Source: Spirochaetia bacterium UBA5763 (GTDB lineage: Bacteria; Spirochaetota; UBA4802; UBA5550). From it: a DNA stretch of 46,873 nt. The stretch spans positions 1-46,873 of the forward strand of contig DIEX01000008.1 of the NCBI GenBank assembly GCA_002418835.1, given 5' to 3'. Shown one piece after another: positions 24,794 to 33,705 of the stretch (positions within the stretch are counted from its first letter, which is position 1; each line of letters opens with the position of its first letter). The notes under the pieces are model-generated. The model did no database searches. It saw only the letters and a list, made by a program, of their open reading frames with translations, and was not told the origin of the DNA. Position numbers and translations under genes: made by a program.

Positions 24794-24816
24794 GGGAGAC
24801 GGGGGGCCGCTCTCCC
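24794..24816. terminator. Hairpin between convergent genes
   Basis: GGGAGA (24794-24799) pairs with TCTCCC (24811-24816) around a G/C-rich loop, in the 59-base gap between the TrpR-like gene and upp. No T run is present, so the terminator function is uncertain. Confidence 0.3.
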
Positions 24817-24834
24817 ATGATACGAGGCTGGTAT

Positions 24835-25455
24835 CTACTTTGTTCCGAAAAGCCTGTCGCCGGCGTCACCGAGGCCCGGTATTATATACTTGTTGTCATC
24901 AAGACGATCATCAACATTCCCTGTAAAGATTGGAACATCAGGGTGAGCGGTTTCAACGGTTTTTATACCTTCCGGCGCTGAAATAATTGAAATAAGCACA
25001 ATGTTATTGAATCCTCGGTTTTTAAGCAGATCAATAGTTGCAACAACTGAACCGCCCGTAGCAAGCATGGGGTCAATAATAAATACAAGGGGGTTCTTCA
25101 CATCTTCAGGGAGCTTGCTGTAATATTCAACCGGCATTTTGGTGTCATGGTCCCTATACATACCTACAAAGCCGACCCGTGCGTTAGGGACTAATGTAAG
25201 AATTCCGTCAAGCATCCCGACTCCTGCCCTGAGTATCGGTACTACGACTATATCATTTTTCATCCTTTTGCCGATCATAGGCGCCATTGGTGTTTCAATG
25301 CTGTAATCTTCGATTTCAATATTCTTAAGTGCCTCATAGCATATCAGCATTGTAATTTCATTAGCAAGTTCACGGAACTCCTTATGCTGGGTTTTGCTGT
25401 CTCTCAGCGCGGTAAGTTTGTGTTTCAGGAAAGGGTGGTTAATTTCTTGATGCAT
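24835..25455 (-). CDS. upp: Uracil phosphoribosyltransferase
   Basis: Upp (206 residues) salvages uracil to UMP using PRPP. It shows the type-specific set EINHPFLKHKLTALRD at the N-terminus, VPILRAGVGMLDG, the PRPP loop IDPMLATGGSVVATIDLL near 130 and the uracil-binding IPGLGDAGDRLFGTK at the very end. AAGGAG precedes the ATG at 7-8 bases. The FAD oxidoreductase gene lies 36 bases upstream on the same strand, so the two may share a transcript. Confidence 0.97.
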   Translation of the reverse strand: MHQEINHPFLKHKLTALRDSKTQHKEFRELANEITMLICYEALKNIEIEDYSIETPMAPMIGKRMKNDIVVVPILRAGVGMLDGILTLVPNARVGFVGMYRDHDTKMPVEYYSKLPEDVKNPLVFIIDPMLATGGSVVATIDLLKNRGFNNIVLISIISAPEGIKTVETAHPDVPIFTGNVDDRLDDNKYIIPGLGDAGDRLFGTK

Positions 25456-25491
25456 CTTTTTGCTCCTTATATATTTATTTCGTTAATGTTT

Positions 25492-26760
25492 TCATGAATT
25501 AAGCAAAATTCCTTCTGCGGCCCTGATACCGGATGCCCATGCGCCTGTTATACCGCGGCTTGTTCCCGCGCCATCTCCAATCATGTAGAGATTTTTTTTA
25601 ACCATGAAGTAACTGCTGATAAATTCAGGCCTTATGGCGTAAGTTTTAATCTCGGGGTAGTATATTATGGTGGATGGGTGAAGTATGCCCGGAATAATGG
25701 TGTCGAGAAGTTTCATCGCTCTCCAGATATCACGGAGTATCTTGGAGGGTATCGCCAGGCTCAGGTCACCCGGTGTCGCATTTTTCAATGTGGGCTGGAA
25801 ATCATAGAGGTCATCATTAAATGTTTCACGCTTTGATCTCTTCCCCAGCCTGAAATCACCAATTCTCTGCATCATGGGCTGACCACCAGAAAGCTGCATT
25901 GCCATCTGACCCAGTATTTCAGCAAACTGGTGTCCGCTCACAACAGGATCAGTAAGTGTAATTGTTTTAAGCATGGCGAAATTCACAAGGCTGTTGGAAG
26001 CCATATCAGTGGAGTATGCATGTCCGTTCACTGAATAATATTTTTCGTACTTCTCTTTAACAATATGAGCTGAACCTGAATTGGTGCAGAATGTACGAAC
26101 TCTCCCGGGAAATATAAATTTCGGATCATAATAATCTTTCACAATGGGATAATTCTGTTCACGCGCCTCTATCCTGACTCCCACATCAACAACATTGTCA
26201 GAGTACTGAATATTCATTTTATCCATCTGGTTCTGCAGCCAGTTGTAACCTGCTCTTCCGGGAGCAAGCACAATGTCACCGAAACGTATTTCAGATTCAT
26301 CTTTGAGATAAATTTTTTTAGCGTCATAATTGATATCATCAACCTCTGTTTCAAGAGCGACTGTTACACCTTTTTCCAAGAGTTTCTGAATGAGATCTGC
26401 GATGAGTCCCTTAGCCCTGTCTGTGCCCACATGTGACTGTTTTATGTTAAGGAGTTTTACTCCGAGATTTTCAGCACGCTTTATATAGACATCGAGATTC
26501 CGCTGCTGCACTATATCAGGATTCAGATGCCGGGCCACCATTGCAAGCATCCGCTCTGCCTCTTCTTCATTCCAGAGTTCAGTCGTAAAACCTACGGGAT
26601 AGGTATAGTTCTGCTTGCAGTCATTTCGGAGTCCCCCGGAACTGATTTTCGATTTTTCGAGCAGCAGCACACTTTTTGAAGAATTCTCAATAATATGAAA
26701 AGCCGCGCCGAGACCTGCGGGGCCTGAACCCACTATAATAACATCGTATGACTGGTTCAT
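25492..26760 (-). CDS. FAD-dependent dehydrogenase (COG2509-like)
   Basis: A 422-residue flavoprotein. The N-terminal Rossmann motif GSGPAGLGAAFHIIE near residue 11 binds FAD, and VLAPGRAGYNWL near 185 and MIGDGAGTSRGITGAWASG near 393 are the other two FAD-contact regions. The family (uncharacterised FAD-dependent dehydrogenases) is widespread in anaerobes; the substrate is unknown. There is no signal peptide. It is followed by upp on the same strand. Confidence 0.82.
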   Translation of the reverse strand: MNQSYDVIIVGSGPAGLGAAFHIIENSSKSVLLLEKSKISSGGLRNDCKQNYTYPVGFTTELWNEEEAERMLAMVARHLNPDIVQQRNLDVYIKRAENLGVKLLNIKQSHVGTDRAKGLIADLIQKLLEKGVTVALETEVDDINYDAKKIYLKDESEIRFGDIVLAPGRAGYNWLQNQMDKMNIQYSDNVVDVGVRIEAREQNYPIVKDYYDPKFIFPGRVRTFCTNSGSAHIVKEKYEKYYSVNGHAYSTDMASNSLVNFAMLKTITLTDPVVSGHQFAEILGQMAMQLSGGQPMMQRIGDFRLGKRSKRETFNDDLYDFQPTLKNATPGDLSLAIPSKILRDIWRAMKLLDTIIPGILHPSTIIYYPEIKTYAIRPEFISSYFMVKKNLYMIGDGAGTSRGITGAWASGIRAAEGILLNS

Positions 26761-26854
26761 GAAATACCTGTATAAGATTTAATTGATGCCAAAAAACATA
26801 ATAATAAATTAATAGGATGAGTCTATTATTTTTTAAATAAAATGAAGGTATTTT

Positions 26855-27754
26855 TTATATAAGGAGCACAATCCCGAAAGCTAAGGAATGAAGAAGATTT
26901 GATATTGCTGTGCTCCTCAATTCAGGGTCAAGCATTGCCGGATTGTTGTATCTTAAAACTGTCGCAAGACTGAGCACAGCCGGTATGAATGCTGCGAGAT
27001 AAACAAATTTTACAGCAATGAGATTGTTTATACATGCAAAAAGAACACTTGATGCAATTGCAGCAGCTATAAGAATGAGATGGTAGTATCTGCTTTTTTT
27101 ATTGCCGAGAAGGATCGCAAATGTTATTTTACCATGCCTGACATCATGGTCAGCATCCCTCATATTGTTCAGGTTAAGAACTGCGACACTGAGTAATCCT
27201 GATGTCAATGAAGGTAGAAGAACATCCGCTCTGAAGAAACCTGTGTGCAGAAAAAAAGTACCCATAACTCCAACAGGGCCGAAAAAAATAAATACGAAAA
27301 GATCACCCATGGCCCTGTATCCGTAAGGTTTTTTGCCTACGGTATATTTTACAGCAGCAATAATAGCTGCAATTCCTGCAAGAATAAAAATCAGGGTATA
27401 CAACAGATCTGTGGCATAAACAACAAGTGCTGTCCCTGAAACTGATGTAACTGATGCAGTTAAAAGCATCCCCTTTTTCATCTGCCGCAGGGTTATCTCC
27501 CCGCGCTGTATAGATCTCTCCGGCCCGACTCTCCCTTCTGAATCTGTCCCTTTAACCATGTCACCATATTCATTAGATAAATTGGATAATATCTGAAGCA
27601 GAAGTGTAGTTGAAAGCGCCATGATAAATACAATTACATCAAAGTTTCCCTTGTATGCAGCGAGACAGCTCCCTAAAATTATACATGATGCGGAGAGGGG
27701 GAGTGTCCGCAGTCTTAATGAAACAATCCATGGTTTTATATTTTCAAGAGACAT
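26855..27754 (-). CDS. menA: 1,4-dihydroxy-2-naphthoate polyprenyltransferase (MenA-like)
   Basis: A 299-residue UbiA-superfamily membrane protein with about eight hydrophobic helices. The two Asp-rich prenyl-diphosphate sites are NLSNEYGDMVKGTDSEGR (first, near residue 62) and NNMRDADHDVRHGK (second, near 195). EGRVGPERSIQRGEIT is typical of MenA. It would attach the isoprenoid tail in menaquinone synthesis, which suggests some respiratory electron transfer. No other men genes are nearby. Confidence 0.85.
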   Translation of the reverse strand: MSLENIKPWIVSLRLRTLPLSASCIILGSCLAAYKGNFDVIVFIMALSTTLLLQILSNLSNEYGDMVKGTDSEGRVGPERSIQRGEITLRQMKKGMLLTASVTSVSGTALVVYATDLLYTLIFILAGIAAIIAAVKYTVGKKPYGYRAMGDLFVFIFFGPVGVMGTFFLHTGFFRADVLLPSLTSGLLSVAVLNLNNMRDADHDVRHGKITFAILLGNKKSRYYHLILIAAAIASSVLFACINNLIAVKFVYLAAFIPAVLSLATVLRYNNPAMLDPELRSTAISNLLHSLAFGIVLLI

Positions 27755-27895
27755 ATTATCCTCTGTACAAAGATGAAATCATCTGTTAACTGCTATTTAT
27801 TCATATTTTTTTTGTAAATAATATAAAAAATTTTTTCATGATTCAGATAATTATATATATTAATTCAAATCAGTAAACAACAAGAGGTGGCTTAA

Positions 27896-28144
27896 ATGAG
27901 AGAGAAACTATATAAAAAGTTCAGCTTTCCCCTTATGCTCATAGCATTGGGATTGTCTGCGGAGATATCATATCTTTCGGCAGATCAGAAAGTTTATGAG
28001 AATAAATGCGGCAGATGCCATTCTCTTAAGGAACCGGACAGGTATGGTAAAAAAGAGTGGAAACGTAACGTGGAAAGAATGGCTCAGAGGGCAGGTTTAA
28101 CTCAGGAAGAGATCAGTATCATAATTAAACTCAATACAAAATAA
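27896..28144 (+). CDS. Small exported mono-haem cytochrome c
   Basis: An 82-residue protein with a signal peptide or anchor (about 1-28, KKFSFPLMLIALGLSAEI) and a single haem-binding CGRCH at residues 38-42. A Met that could be the sixth ligand lies in VERMAQRAG near 62. The layout KCGRCHSLKEPDRYGKKEW matches small periplasmic cytochromes. It implies a c-type cytochrome maturation system elsewhere in the genome. AGAGGTGG precedes the ATG. It is a single-gene unit between menA (divergent) and a bidirectional terminator. Confidence 0.8.
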   Translation: MREKLYKKFSFPLMLIALGLSAEISYLSADQKVYENKCGRCHSLKEPDRYGKKEWKRNVERMAQRAGLTQEEISIIIKLNTK

Positions 28145-28167
28145 TTCCTCATAACCGGATACCTGTA

Positions 28168-28193
28168 AAAAAGCCCCTGTAACGGGGCTTTCT
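28168..28193. terminator. Bidirectional terminator
   Basis: AAAGCCCC-TGTAAC-GGGGCTTT with A-rich sequence before and TCTGCTTTT after. It sits between the convergent cytochrome and symporter genes and could serve both. Confidence 0.8.
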
Positions 28194-28218
28194 GCTTTTC
28201 AAAGATGTAAGGTAAAAA

Positions 28219-29580
28219 CTATTCTTCATGCTTTATAAAACTCACCGCGAAGATTACAATTATCACAACAGGGAAAATCAGAAGAAGATATTTATTGAGC
28301 GCAAGAAACTTAAGGGTCACGGCTGAAATGCTTCCGGTTAAAACAGCGGCAATTGCTCCATACCGGTTAAGTTTTAATTTTTCTCTGTAGAATCCCAGTA
28401 TAACAGGAATAATAAGCCCTGTTGTATATACAGTGAGGGCGAATAACATTGATTTGATGATGCCGCCGCAGTAGAGAGTAATCGATATAGACGCCGCTCC
28501 AATGATGAAAATAAGAATTCGTGTTATTAAAACCTGCCTTTTTTCATCAAGAGTGTTTTTAAATACAATCGGATTAATAATATCAGAATTAAGAATTATA
28601 CATGCAGTTATTAAGCATGTATTTGCAGATGAAAGAAATGCAGCAAGAAGCGCAGCAACAACAATCCCTTTAATCCATTCAGGCAACTGTTCCATAATAA
28701 GTACAGGGAACACCGACTCAGATTCAATTCCGGGATATAATGATTTACCGTAAATACCTATTGATGTAATCATAACCGCAAGTATCGCAACAAATACTGC
28801 AGCAGCAAGAACAGATCTCTTCGCAGTAGCTTCATCCTTCGCTGAGAGTATTCTTGAATACATATCGGGCCCTGCAAGGTATGATGTACCTACAAAGAGA
28901 AAAAATCCAAGCATATCAGAATAACCGAACCTGCTGTTCACAGGAAAGTCAAGGTGCCCTTCAGGTAACTGAAGGTTCCAGATGAACCCCGAACCTGAGA
29001 CCAGCAGCAGAAAAAGCAAACCGATACCCAGAAATATAAAAAATGTCTGAAATAGATCTGTCCTTATTACAGATCTCTGGCCCCCTGCAATTGTGTAAAT
29101 GATAAACAGCGAGCCGCAGATAATCACCGATTCAGTAAAATGCCCCGGCCAGAGTATATCCATGAATTTTCCGGCAGCAGCAATCTGCGCTCCGATAATG
29201 CCGAGCCATGCAGTAATTATTACAATGGATGAAATAATTCTTAGAACGCCGCTGCCGTACTGCGCGTAAAGAACTTCCGGCAGTGTATAAACTTCAAGGC
29301 TCCGTACTTTCCCCGCAAAGAATATACCGAGAATAAAAAGAAATATTGATCCAGAAAGAAGCCACCATAATGCCGGGAGCCCCATAGAGAAACCGAGACC
29401 CGCAACTCCGAGAGTGGCAGAACCCCCGATTATTGTTGCAACAAGTGAACCTGTAATCTTCAGGGTGGAACCGCTGCGGCCGCTTACAAAGAAATCCGCA
29501 GCAGATGAAGTCTTTCCGGGCCTGATAATGCCTATTAAAAATATTACTGCAAGAAAAAGCAGTGCAATTGTTAGACTCAT
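28219..29580 (-). CDS. Sodium/solute symporter (SSS/SLC5 family)
   Basis: The 453-residue protein has about 13 hydrophobic helices and SSS-family features: FFVSGRSG in the first loop, ATIIGGSATLGVAGLGFSMG, the YTIAGGQRSVIRTDLFQ motif near 163 and FLSSANTCLITA near 320. It would couple Na+ entry to uptake of a small solute. The substrate cannot be read directly. It lies 12 bases downstream of birA in the same direction, and SSS members include pantothenate and biotin carriers, so a vitamin is an inference worth testing. Confidence 0.88.
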   Translation of the reverse strand: MSLTIALLFLAVIFLIGIIRPGKTSSAADFFVSGRSGSTLKITGSLVATIIGGSATLGVAGLGFSMGLPALWWLLSGSIFLFILGIFFAGKVRSLEVYTLPEVLYAQYGSGVLRIISSIVIITAWLGIIGAQIAAAGKFMDILWPGHFTESVIICGSLFIIYTIAGGQRSVIRTDLFQTFFIFLGIGLLFLLLVSGSGFIWNLQLPEGHLDFPVNSRFGYSDMLGFFLFVGTSYLAGPDMYSRILSAKDEATAKRSVLAAAVFVAILAVMITSIGIYGKSLYPGIESESVFPVLIMEQLPEWIKGIVVAALLAAFLSSANTCLITACIILNSDIINPIVFKNTLDEKRQVLITRILIFIIGAASISITLYCGGIIKSMLFALTVYTTGLIIPVILGFYREKLKLNRYGAIAAVLTGSISAVTLKFLALNKYLLLIFPVVIIVIFAVSFIKHEE

Positions 29581-29592
29581 AAATGTTTCCTC

Positions 29593-30576
29593 TTATAAAT
29601 AGTTTATGTCACCGGAATTAACTGTCCGTTTCTCCGAACCTGTATCAACAATAAGGTTCCCGTCCTCATTGAGATCTATAACACGTCCTGTGAAGGTTTC
29701 TTTAAACTGCTGAACCCTGATCTCCCTCCCGATGATCTCTGCACGCTCTTCCCATATCGAAAGAATGCTGCTGAATTCCCCATTAAGAAACAGGTTGTAG
29801 AATTTTTCAAAATTCGAAAGAAGAAGGGCGAGAAACTCATTCCTGTCAGTAATACTGTTCAGTATCATATTGAGGCTGGTGACAGTGTTGTGCAGTTCAG
29901 GGGGGTAATCATTCAGTGTGGAATTTATATTTATCCCTATACCGGGGATAATAAACTCGATTGCATCTGTGTCACCTTTCATTTCAGTGAGGATACCGGA
30001 GATCTTTTTATCACCGGCGAGAATATCATTGGGCCATTTAATCCTGTGCCCGGTAACTCCCGCATCGATAAGAGTCTCAGATAGTGCCACTGCCGTGACA
30101 ATTGTAAGCCTTGGCGCCAGGTATGGCGGTATTGCGGGTCTGAGAATCATTGAAACGTATATATTTTTCCCGGGTGGTGAAGACCATACTCTCCCCATCC
30201 TCCCTTTCCCCGATTCCTGTGTGTCCGCAATGACAATGCTCCCCTCAGGGGATCCTGCTGTTGCAAGCTTGAATGCCTCGATATTTGTTGAACCCGCAGA
30301 TTCAAAAATGCGGATGTCTCTCCTGCCGAAAACAGCAGTGTTGAGATTTTTTCTTATGGCAAATTCATTGAGAACATTGTTTGAAGAGACCAGCTTGTGA
30401 CCCGATTTATTAGATGATTCAATAATGTAACCGGTGTCGCGAAGAATGTTTATATTCTTCCACACAGCTGTTCTGGAAATGCCGAGATGCCGGCTTATAT
30501 CCTCTCCGGAAACCCATTCATTGAAAGAATCATATAATATTGATAAGATTTTGTCGCGGTTATTATAATTATCCAT
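29593..30576 (-). CDS. birA: Biotin operon repressor / biotin-[acetyl-CoA-carboxylase] ligase
   Basis: A bifunctional BirA of 327 residues. The N-terminal winged HTH (about 1-65, with VSGEDISRHLGISRTAVWKN) binds DNA. The ligase domain has SAGSTNIEA near 93, GKGRMGRVWSSPPGKNIYVS near 121, KWPNDI near 183 and KISGILTEM. The C-terminal SH3-like domain is short. The enzyme activates biotin with ATP and attaches it to carboxylases; as a repressor it senses biotin sufficiency. It is the first gene of a two-gene unit with the SSS symporter, which it could regulate. Confidence 0.95.
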   Translation of the reverse strand: MDNYNNRDKILSILYDSFNEWVSGEDISRHLGISRTAVWKNINILRDTGYIIESSNKSGHKLVSSNNVLNEFAIRKNLNTAVFGRRDIRIFESAGSTNIEAFKLATAGSPEGSIVIADTQESGKGRMGRVWSSPPGKNIYVSMILRPAIPPYLAPRLTIVTAVALSETLIDAGVTGHRIKWPNDILAGDKKISGILTEMKGDTDAIEFIIPGIGININSTLNDYPPELHNTVTSLNMILNSITDRNEFLALLLSNFEKFYNLFLNGEFSSILSIWEERAEIIGREIRVQQFKETFTGRVIDLNEDGNLIVDTGSEKRTVNSGDINYL

Positions 30577-30635
30577 AGAGGATATGGAAAATTATAATAA
30601 TTAAATGTCAACTTTATTAATCTAAGAAGTTTACA

Positions 30636-30803
30636 TTACTTCTGTGAACATGAGCATTTTTCATTATCAGAGAACGACGAATCAAACCTGAGTGAAACTC
30701 TCTGGGTAAATTCATCCCTTTTCCCGTTATTCCACTGTGATACAGGGCGGAAATAACCTACAACTCTTGAATAAACTTCAGTTGGCACCTTGATTCCTTT
30801 CAT
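30636..30803 (-). CDS. Stand-alone glycyl-radical peptide of the NrdD family
   Basis: The 55-residue product contains SRVVGYFRPVSQWNNGKRDE, which matches the C-terminal glycyl-radical segment of anaerobic ribonucleoside-triphosphate reductase; the Gly of RVVGY is the radical position. The large NrdD body is absent and there is no CxxC pair before the motif. A CSC lies at the C-terminus. The frame is open to 30827, but GGAGG followed by TTATAAT points to the ATG at 30803. It has its own strong promoter. It may be a spare radical domain, as GrcA is for pyruvate formate-lyase, but this is inference. Confidence 0.75.
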   Translation of the reverse strand: MKGIKVPTEVYSRVVGYFRPVSQWNNGKRDEFTQRVSLRFDSSFSDNEKCSCSQK

Positions 30804-30825
30804 ATTATAACCTCCATGTGTAGAC

Positions 30826-30853
30826 AATATATCGGATTAATTAAAATAGTCAA
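30826..30853 (-). promoter_or_regulatory. Promoter for the NrdD-like peptide gene
   Basis: On the minus strand TTGACT (30848-30853), 16 bases, TATATT (30826-30831). The transcript would start near 30819, giving a short leader that carries the GGAGG site. Confidence 0.7.
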
Positions 30854-30889
30854 CAAATATTTGGCAAATATATGTCTATAATTTTATAA

Positions 30890-30918
30890 TTGACTGCTTA
30901 AAGTAGTGCTGATATGCA
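30890..30918 (+). promoter_or_regulatory. Promoter for the AmpG-like transporter gene
   Basis: TTGACT (30890-30895), a 17-base spacer, TATGCA (30913-30918). It is divergent from the NrdD-like promoter, with 36 bases between the two -35 boxes. Confidence 0.5.
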
Positions 30919-30950
30919 GAATTACCTGAACAGGGGAGTCACTTTACATT

Positions 30951-32171
30951 ATGTCTTTTAAAAATAAAGCAAATTTTAAAAAAATTTATACTCTATCCCT
31001 TCTGCTGTTTCTTTATATGTCGCAGGGACTCCCTTTCGGTTTCCAGGTTACAGCGCTGCCGGTTTACCTCAGGGAGAGCGGTATATCTCTTACAATAATC
31101 GGATACAGTACTTCTCTTGCACTCCCCTGGCTTCTCAAAGCGCTTTGGGCTCCTCTTCTTGACTCATTCTGGAGCCGCAGGCTTGGCAGAAGAAGAACAT
31201 GGATTATTCCTCTTCAGGTTCTGATGATCGTTTCAATGCTTGCCGCATTCTATACCAGCCGTTTAGGGCTCATCCCTCTTCTCGTTAATATTTTTTTTAT
31301 GAATCTATTTGCCGCAACACAGGATATATCCGTTGACGGGCTTGCTGTTGATATTTTGAAAGAGGGTGATCTGGGTCCGGGGAACACAGCGCAGGTCGCA
31401 GGTTATAAACTGGGTATGATTATAAGCGGCGGAGTTCTGGTATGGATGAGTGCGATTATTCAGTGGAACCTGCTTTTTCTGATTATGGGTGTGATTGCTG
31501 CAATCCCGCTTCTCCTCATAATACTTTATAAAGAGGGGGATGGGTGTAAAACAGTTTGTGCAGAACGTATCGGTCTTCGGGATGTTGTATCAATATTTAC
31601 TGATTCAGTAAAGAATCCGGCATTCAAATGGCTTCTGCTGTTTGTCGGTACATACAAGTCCGGTGAGATAATTATTGATGTTATGTTCAAGCCCTTCCTC
31701 ATAGACGCAGGAATTAAATCATCAGAAATCGGGCTCTGGGTGGGGACTTATGGAATGGCTGCATCTATCGCAGGCTCCCTTGCCGGAGGTGTGCTGGCAT
31801 CAAAATTTAATGTGTACAGGGCTCTTTTTACTGCATCAATAGCAAGGCTCTTCCCTCTTATATTTATAGTATTTCTAACTTTCGGGATTCCCTGTAAAGG
31901 TTATGTCATAGCATCAACTCTCTTCGAACATTTTTTCGGAGGGATGCTCACAACAACACTCTTCGCTTTCATGATGTGGAACTCGGACAAAAGAATCGGC
32001 GCTACACACTATACAATACTTGCATCTGTGGAAGTGCTCGGTAAAATGCCGGGGAGCTTCTTTTCAGGAGTAATCACCGAATTCGCAGGATATACAGATA
32101 CATTTATTGCAGGGACAGTTATTTCAGCAGCAGTGATATTTATACTACCGTTATATAAAAGAAGTTTATGA
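30951..32171 (+). CDS. AmpG-like MFS transporter
   Basis: A 406-residue major facilitator with about 12 hydrophobic helices. SQGLPFGFQVTALPVYLRE, then LPWLLKALWAPLLDSFW and the cytoplasmic loop RRLGRRRTWIIPLQ match AmpG (muropeptide permease) and related acetyl-CoA-carrier-like MFS proteins. ATQDISVDGLAVDIL is also typical. AmpG imports anhydromuropeptides released by peptidoglycan turnover. No recycling genes are adjacent, so the substrate is inferred from family only. AGGGGAG lies about 12 bases before the ATG. Confidence 0.85.
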   Translation: MSFKNKANFKKIYTLSLLLFLYMSQGLPFGFQVTALPVYLRESGISLTIIGYSTSLALPWLLKALWAPLLDSFWSRRLGRRRTWIIPLQVLMIVSMLAAFYTSRLGLIPLLVNIFFMNLFAATQDISVDGLAVDILKEGDLGPGNTAQVAGYKLGMIISGGVLVWMSAIIQWNLLFLIMGVIAAIPLLLIILYKEGDGCKTVCAERIGLRDVVSIFTDSVKNPAFKWLLLFVGTYKSGEIIIDVMFKPFLIDAGIKSSEIGLWVGTYGMAASIAGSLAGGVLASKFNVYRALFTASIARLFPLIFIVFLTFGIPCKGYVIASTLFEHFFGGMLTTTLFAFMMWNSDKRIGATHYTILASVEVLGKMPGSFFSGVITEFAGYTDTFIAGTVISAAVIFILPLYKRSL

Positions 32172-32314
32172 GAAATCAGCTTGTATGCAATCAGCTAGTG
32201 TACAATCATAGGATTGATATCTTCGGGTGAGAAATCTGTCTTTAAATATCAGAAGGAAACTGTTTGAGTTTATAATACATATTTTAAGACTTCAAATTTT
32301 GATCAGGAGCATGT

Positions 32315-33070
32315 ATGAGATTCAGGCCATGTATAGATCTTCACAATGGAAAGGTTAAACAGATAGTTGGGGGCTCCCTTGATGATTCTGGAGCATTAGA
32401 GAACTTTGTCTCGGACAAAGGGGCCGCGTATTATGCTGAACTATATAAAAGGGATAATCTTTCCGGAGGGCATGTGATTATGCTGGGCCCCGGAAATGAG
32501 GATGAGGTTTTCAGTGCGCTAAAAGCTTATCCCGGCGGGCTTCAGGTTGGTGGAGGCATCAATCCCGGCAATGCAATGGATTATATTGATGCCGGAGCAA
32601 CACACGTTATAGTTACATCCTATGTATTTGCTCATGGAAAGATTAATATGGAAAACCTTGAAGCAATTAAAAGCTCTGTGGGGAGAGAGCACCTTGTTCT
32701 GGATCTGAGCTGCAGGTTTAAAGAGGGGAAATACTATGTTGTCACAGACAGGTGGCAGAAATTTACAGAATATGAAATAAACAGAAGTAATATAGCGAGG
32801 CTGGAAGAATACTGTGATGAGCTTCTTGTGCATGCTGCTGATGTGGAGGGGCTGAAGCAGGGAATAGATGAAAGGCTTGTATCTCTGCTTGCAGAGTGCT
32901 GTTCAATTCCGGTTACCTATGCAGGGGGGGTAAAAGATCTCTCTGACGTGAATAAGGTATATAACAGGGGTCAGGGGAGGATCGACCTGACAATCGGCAG
33001 CGCCCTGGATATATTCGGGGGGAGTATCAGCTATATGGAGCTGATTAAGATGAAGGAATTGGGGAGTTAA
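32315..33070 (+). CDS. hisA: ProFAR isomerase, eukaryote-type HisA
   Basis: The 251-residue product isomerises ProFAR to PRFAR in histidine synthesis. It follows the fungal/plant HIS6 pattern rather than the usual bacterial HisA: FRPCIDLHNGKVKQIVGGSL at the start, YYAELYKRDNLSGGHVIMLG, LQVGGGINPGNAMDYIDAGA, HVIVTSYVF, LVLDLSCRF, TDRWQKFTEYEIN, LVHAADVEGLKQGID and TYAGGVKDLSDV, ending in LTIGSALDIFGG. These match fungal HIS6 segment by segment. AGGAG lies 6 bases before the ATG. It is unlinked to hisBH, which are 21 kb away. Confidence 0.9.
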   Translation: MRFRPCIDLHNGKVKQIVGGSLDDSGALENFVSDKGAAYYAELYKRDNLSGGHVIMLGPGNEDEVFSALKAYPGGLQVGGGINPGNAMDYIDAGATHVIVTSYVFAHGKINMENLEAIKSSVGREHLVLDLSCRFKEGKYYVVTDRWQKFTEYEINRSNIARLEEYCDELLVHAADVEGLKQGIDERLVSLLAECCSIPVTYAGGVKDLSDVNKVYNRGQGRIDLTIGSALDIFGGSISYMELIKMKELGS

Positions 33071-33079
33071 CTATGCGTT

Positions 33080-33541
33080 TCAGGCTGCCTGAGCAGCAAT
33101 TCCCGGCGGTTTTTTCATCATCCGGCTCTGTTTTTTGTAGTTCAACGTACCATGAGCAAACAATGACGGAGGTGATATGGAGGTATCTTCTTGCGTGTAT
33201 CCCCCCGGTTCTTCTCTGACCGGTACCTGTCTCCTGTGAACCCGCATTAAGAGTTTTAGCGACACACCATTCATCTGCATTGATATAAATATATTATAAC
33301 CGCTTAACGGTCTCCCTTCAGCAAGCCTGTTGTATTCCTTCTGTTTACGTGGAGGGAGTCCATGCCAGAGTCTTACTGCTTCAGCAAATGCTGACCTGTT
33401 CTTCTGCTGTATCTCTGTGCACGGATTGCGGGGGATTGAGTATGAACGGGCATACTGGTTCCCTTTAACATTGTAGTATATGATATTCCCCATACGGCCA
33501 TGTACGTCTTTTATATATGATTTGAATTGTATCTTTGCCAT
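33080..33541 (-). CDS. DUF6266-like family protein
   Basis: The N-terminal half carries a pattern I know from small multi-copy families: HGRMGNIIYYNVKGNQYARS, RNPCTEIQQKNRSAFAEAV and LPPRKQKEYNRLAEG...GYNIFIS. Related proteins in other bacteria start MAxIK..., so I prefer the ATG at 33541 over the GTG at 33583. The C-terminal part after MNGVSLKLL is basic, Pro-rich and low-complexity. Function is unknown. It converges on hisA and lies at the start of the accessory region, so it could be the first mobile or strain-specific gene. Confidence 0.55.
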   Translation of the reverse strand: MAKIQFKSYIKDVHGRMGNIIYYNVKGNQYARSYSIPRNPCTEIQQKNRSAFAEAVRLWHGLPPRKQKEYNRLAEGRPLSGYNIFISMQMNGVSLKLLMRVHRRQVPVREEPGGYTQEDTSISPPSLFAHGTLNYKKQSRMMKKPPGIAAQAA

Positions 33542-33705
33542 CTCAGTATGTTTCTCTACAGGTTTATGGAGGAGGTTATACACCTGCGCTTTTAAGGTGT
33601 GTCAAGAATTTTAATATATCATGATAGAAATTACGTAAAATATTTAACTCATGTAATGCATGATATTAAAACGTGAAAGTAAAAGTTTACTAATATTCTG
33701 GACAG

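Noticed and set aside
29918..30400. 160-codon plus-strand frame opposite birA
   Set aside because: It lies wholly inside birA, whose motifs are unmistakable; no ribosome site and no domain.
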